DNA of 32,045 nt, taken from an uncultured Rhodospirillales bacterium (GTDB lineage Bacteria; Pseudomonadota; Alphaproteobacteria; Acetobacterales; Acetobacteraceae). The notes under the pieces were generated by a model. It worked only from the letters and a program-made list of their open reading frames with translations. It did no database searches and had not been told where the DNA came from. The translations under genes and the position numbers were made by a program. Within the stretch, counting starts at the first letter, position 1. Each line of letters starts with the position of its first letter. Shown in pieces: positions 31,376 through 32,045 of this stretch. The stretch is from assembly GCA_945957135.1 (NCBI GenBank), contig CAMFLK010000014.1, positions 1 to 32,045 of the forward strand, in the 5' to 3' direction.

Positions 31376-31698
31376 GCGCCGCCGACACCCCGCCCGCGTT
31401 CGCGATCGATAAGGTATCGATCGGGCTGAACAATTCCGGCCACCTCGGCGAGCGGACGTTCGCGCAGGCGAGCGTGACCGTCGGCCCCTTCTCGTTCGAT
31501 TGCTACTTGCTCCCCGACGGCCGGGTGTCGCTGCCGATGACGCTGCGAGACGAGCGGCTGCGGCTCGCGATCTCCGAAGTGCTGCGTGAGATGGTTGTCG
31601 AGGAAGCGGCCGAGCGGTGGACGCTGATCTCCGAGTACGAGCGCCGGCAATTCGAGAAACGCCAGGCAGAGCGCCAGGCGCACCGGCGCGGGCGGTGA
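31372..31698 (+). CDS. Unknown 108-aa protein, SpoVG-like in outline
   Basis: It starts inside the preceding stop (ATGA). Residues 13-75 read as beta strands followed by a helix: AFAIDKVSIGLNN, RTFAQASVTVGPFSFDCYLLPDGRVSLPM, then LRLAISEVLREMVVEE. The order (a strand with Ala-Ser-Val-x-Val, a Gly-Pro-Phe turn, a strand ending in Ser-Leu-Pro, then a helix) recalls SpoVG-like DNA- or RNA-binding proteins, some of which occur in mobile elements. The resemblance is visual only. The C-terminus is a charged helix (YERRQFEKRQAERQAHRRGR). Confidence 0.65.
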   Translation: MSAADTPPAFAIDKVSIGLNNSGHLGERTFAQASVTVGPFSFDCYLLPDGRVSLPMTLRDERLRLAISEVLREMVVEEAAERWTLISEYERRQFEKRQAERQAHRRGR

Positions 31699-31702
31699 TG
31701 CA

Positions 31703-32045
31703 GTGAGCGCCAGCCTCGCGGACCAAATCGCCCGGCGCCGCATCGCCGACGGCTTCGCGCTTGCCCTTGCCGAAGACTGGCCGGCCCTGCGCGACCTCGC
31801 CACCCATCTCGATGATGACGAAGGCGACCGTTTCGCCCGTGGCGTCACGAGGCTTCTTATGAGGGCGGCGCACATCACCAAGAACTGGGCACCGTACTTC
31901 GACAGCCAATGGGCACTCCCCAGTTCGTCGTGGCGCCAGGCCTGCCGGGAGTTCGGCGATCGCGTCGCGGCCTGGGCGGTGCCGGCCAAGCCGAAGGCGG
32001 AGACACCGCGTCGCCAGCTCGGCCGGCTCGCCATCAGGCTGGTGC
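31703..32045 (+). CDS. Unknown protein, incomplete at the window edge
   Basis: A frame opens at the GTG at 31703 (MSASLADQIARRRIADGFAL) and runs without stop to the last base, giving at least 114 residues. It begins 4 bases after the stop of the 108-aa gene, so the string of small genes continues. The visible part is helical and rich in Trp (DWPALRD, KNWAPYFDSQWALPSSSWRQACREFGDRVAAWAV). No family recognised. Confidence 0.6.
   Translation, partial: MSASLADQIARRRIADGFALALAEDWPALRDLATHLDDDEGDRFARGVTRLLMRAAHITKNWAPYFDSQWALPSSSWRQACREFGDRVAAWAVPAKPKAETPRRQLGRLAIRLV

Overview
The window is GC-rich throughout, with compact gene strings, frequent ATGA start/stop overlaps, many GTG/TTG starts and alphaproteobacterial families (EipB/DUF1849, a CGPC-type CnoX, hopanoid genes hpnK and hpnN). 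This suggests an alphaproteobacterium, most likely an Acetobacteraceae-type member of the Acetobacterales/Rhodospirillales. That placement rests on family recognition, not on a phylogenetic marker.

Layout. (1) 134-4583, minus strand: lipase-like hydrolase, NDP-forming acyl-CoA synthetase, enoyl-CoA hydratase/isomerase family protein and the envelope protein EipB, with a terminator-like hairpin after eipB. (2) 4710-7152, plus strand: Nudix hydrolase, small secreted protein, AbgB-type M20 amidohydrolase, ending at a perfect palindrome. (3) 7219-8362, minus strand: hpnK and a small membrane-anchored protein. (4) 8481-15721, plus strand: a complete peptide/opine-type ABC importer (binding protein, two permeases, two ATPases; the last four genes start in overlap or within a few bases of each other) followed by a galactonate-dehydratase-like enolase-superfamily enzyme. 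This looks like uptake plus catabolism of one carbon source, probably a sugar-acid-containing compound. (5) 16146-17285, minus strand: MetE-C-like methyltransferase. (6) 17357-22395, plus strand: hpnN (hopanoid RND exporter) coupled by ATGA to a secreted GH42-like glycosidase.

(7) 22396-26763 is accessory or rearranged DNA. It holds terminator-like hairpins, dispersed palindromes, an orphan hypothetical gene, a fragment of a mobile-element primase, a GNAT acetyltransferase plus LysE-family exporter pair behind an attenuator-like leader, a complete IS3-family (IS407-type) insertion sequence without a visible target duplication, and a copy of a roughly 100-170 bp intergenic repeat whose other copy lies at about 15850-16013. 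(8) 26764-28555, minus strand: the core operon cnoX, LON-substrate-binding-domain gene, trm112-like gene.

(9) From 28668 to the right edge an integrated element begins. The 3' half of a tRNA-Thr(CGT) breaks off at the anticodon loop and is followed by a tyrosine integrase and a string of small unknown genes: a 181-aa protein coupled to the integrase, a helix-turn-helix/AT-hook protein, a 61-aa helical protein, a 108-aa protein with a SpoVG-like look, and a gene running off the edge. A perfect 24-bp palindrome covers the stop codon of the 181-aa gene. This island is the most likely place for undescribed biology, but its cargo lies mostly outside the window.
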